From Megachile rotundata (taxonomy: Eukaryota; Arthropoda; Insecta; Hymenoptera; Megachilidae), in NCBI RefSeq assembly GCF_050947335.1, contig NC_134983.1, forward strand, positions 7,998,001-8,062,000: DNA of 64,000 bases, in the 5' to 3' direction. The translations under genes and the position numbers were made by a program. The notes below the pieces were generated by a model that saw only the letters and a list, made by a program, of their open reading frames with translations, did no database searches and was not told where the DNA came from. This document shows positions 62,294-64,000 of the stretch, piece by piece. Position 1 is the first letter of the stretch. Each line of letters begins with the position of its first letter.

Positions 62294-64000
62294 CGTACAT
62301 TATGAGTATTCATTTTGAATGTAATAAGATATTTAAAATGTAAAGTATATGTTTAATGTGAGTTACTGTGCCACTCTAACAATTGTACAAATGAGACAAG
62401 AATGAATGATCATTTTTCAACTGGTACACTAGCTTCACACATAACATAAAGTATAACTGCATATATTAATTACAGTTATTACTTCAAATACTGAGTGTAT
62501 TATGTGGTGGACGGGTAAATTTTATCTTAATCTATTAATGTAATATAAATTATGGTGGCAAATGATTACAACTAATTTAAAAACGAAATAATATTTTAAT
62601 TAATTATTTTTTACTTATGGTATATTTAAAGAATCATGTTATAAAGGTATACAAAAATTAGAATATCAAAAGTCTTTTACAGAGAATGTTGTTATTTTAA
62701 GAGAAATATGTATAATGAACATCTTTTATCTATATTTTAGAAATATGTTTTATAAATATTTTTTAACGGGACTGCCAAATTGAATGTATTATCTATACTT
62801 ATATTTTTAATTATTCGTGATTATAAGTACTGTGAGTACAATTCAATAGTTATTAAATTTTATTTTGACTCAGAAAAAATTTTAACTCAAATATTGCATG
62901 CATACTTAAAAAAAATATAAACGTAATCGGAATCCCGTCCACCTATGTTTATATAGAAAACAAAAAGAATGAATTATTTATTTATTCTGTTCAGTCAATG
63001 TGCGGATAAAAATTGTTTGGCCTGTGCGATTTTCAAAGCTATACCTATGTACATAGTTTTTTATACTCCGCATTAATAGTAAATAATTGTAAAAAGTGAA
63101 CTCCGATTTAGCACCAATTAAACTACATATTTTTCAAGTTTCTGTGTGAAAATATAAATAATTGATAATACTCTTAATACTGCAAATATCTTATAAGACT
63201 TAGTGGCAGAGTAAATCAACTGGTTTAATTAGATATCTAAAGGCAGAATACTAACTGCTCTGTGATATATAAATTAAACATTGAGAAAGTTCTTTGTTGA
63301 GAACACTAAAATTTTGTGTAAGCATTATGAAAAACATCTTTTACATATAGAACCTACTTTGACCTAAACACATTAACTATTTTATCACAGATACTATGAA
63401 TTTTTTAAAATATCTTTAATGTATATCCAACTGATTGGTCGCTGCCTCCATTCATTTTATTTACTTTATGATTATAATTAACAATCGTGTAGCTAAAAAC
63501 AATATTATACTATTTAATAATTATTAAAACTTAAAACTATTAATAACGTATGAAGATAATTATAGAAATTGTTAAAACCATTGTACGAAAGATAAATGCC
63601 GTCTACTGTCAGAGTGAGATCATACATTTAAAATTTCATAAAAATAAACAGTAGTTTTCTCATATTGAGAAACAAAGAAGATTGTATTAACTATGATACA
63701 TTGCTGGAGATATGTAATATCATTATATACACCCTCGTTAACAAGGTTTCCGTTAAATAATCATTGTCAAATACAAAATAGAAGTTAAAGGTTGTTTAAT
63801 TCTATTATATTAAAAGTACACGATATCAAATATATACTTGTGCACATTTAAGCGTTATATACGGCTTTAATTAAATTAGAGTATTAAGAAAGACTTTTGT
63901 TTTTTAATTGGTTGTTAATAGTTTGATTACTTTTCAATAGTTAATTCATAATTATTACGTACAAGAATATGTACGAAAGGTTCAAAATTAACGTGAAATC
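62294..64000. other. Arl5 3' region and downstream DNA
   Basis: 1.7 kb of AT-rich sequence with no frame of 60 codons. It probably includes the Arl5 3' UTR; several AATAAA and ATTAAA signals are present. No repeats or RNA genes recognised. Confidence 0.5.

Overview
The window is animal nuclear DNA, almost certainly from an insect. It is strongly AT-rich. Its genes are split by many short GT-AG introns of about 70-100 bases, and the predicted proteins match conserved animal families over their full length. Gene content and style (compact genes, AT-rich introns, few transposons) suggest Hymenoptera, perhaps a bee. That last step is inference and cannot be proved from this window alone.

Layout. 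1-1871 (minus): N-terminal exons of tweek/BLTP1, running off the left edge. 3754-4767 (plus): a small coiled-coil gene whose frame is broken as given. 5351-9975 (plus): exportin-2 (CSE1L/CAS), 16 exons. 10872-11309: a non-autonomous DNA transposon. 12291-16518 (plus): TM9SF2, 15 exons. 19611-23517 (minus): Acinus, 8 coding exons. 26962-27228 (minus): one convincing terminal exon of a gene I cannot name. 30505-34760 (plus): RhoL-type GTPase with a 3.1 kb first intron and a GC-AG intron. 35301-36056 (minus): CBP20. 37404-39012: a 125-bp tandem array with a CRE-like palindrome in nearly every unit, bounded by inverted repeats. 41352-46930 (minus): an SLC5 sodium-coupled transporter with repeat-filled introns. 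48313-49546 (minus): proteasome beta1. 51029-56478 (plus): Rictor. 57428-59588 (minus): 6-phosphogluconate dehydrogenase. 61076-62293 (plus): Arl5. The rest to 64000 looks non-coding.

The genes are housekeeping genes and do not form one pathway. Several touch RNA and nuclear transport: CBP20 binds capped RNA, Acinus belongs to the exon-junction/ASAP complex, and exportin-2 recycles importin-alpha. Others serve membranes and trafficking (Tweek, TM9SF2, Arl5) or growth and metabolism (Rictor in TORC2, Pgd, SLC5, proteasome beta1). TM9SF2/Acinus, RhoL/CBP20 and Rictor/Pgd are convergent. Tweek/coiled-coil gene, PSMB6/Rictor and Pgd/Arl5 are divergent.

I found no clear undescribed enzymatic system. 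The most unusual structure is the 37.4-39.0 kb CRE-bearing minisatellite bounded by inverted repeats. Next come the broken coiled-coil gene, the orphan exon near 27.1 kb, the GC-AG intron in RhoL, and a run of CTCF-like and NRF-1-like motifs at gene boundaries.
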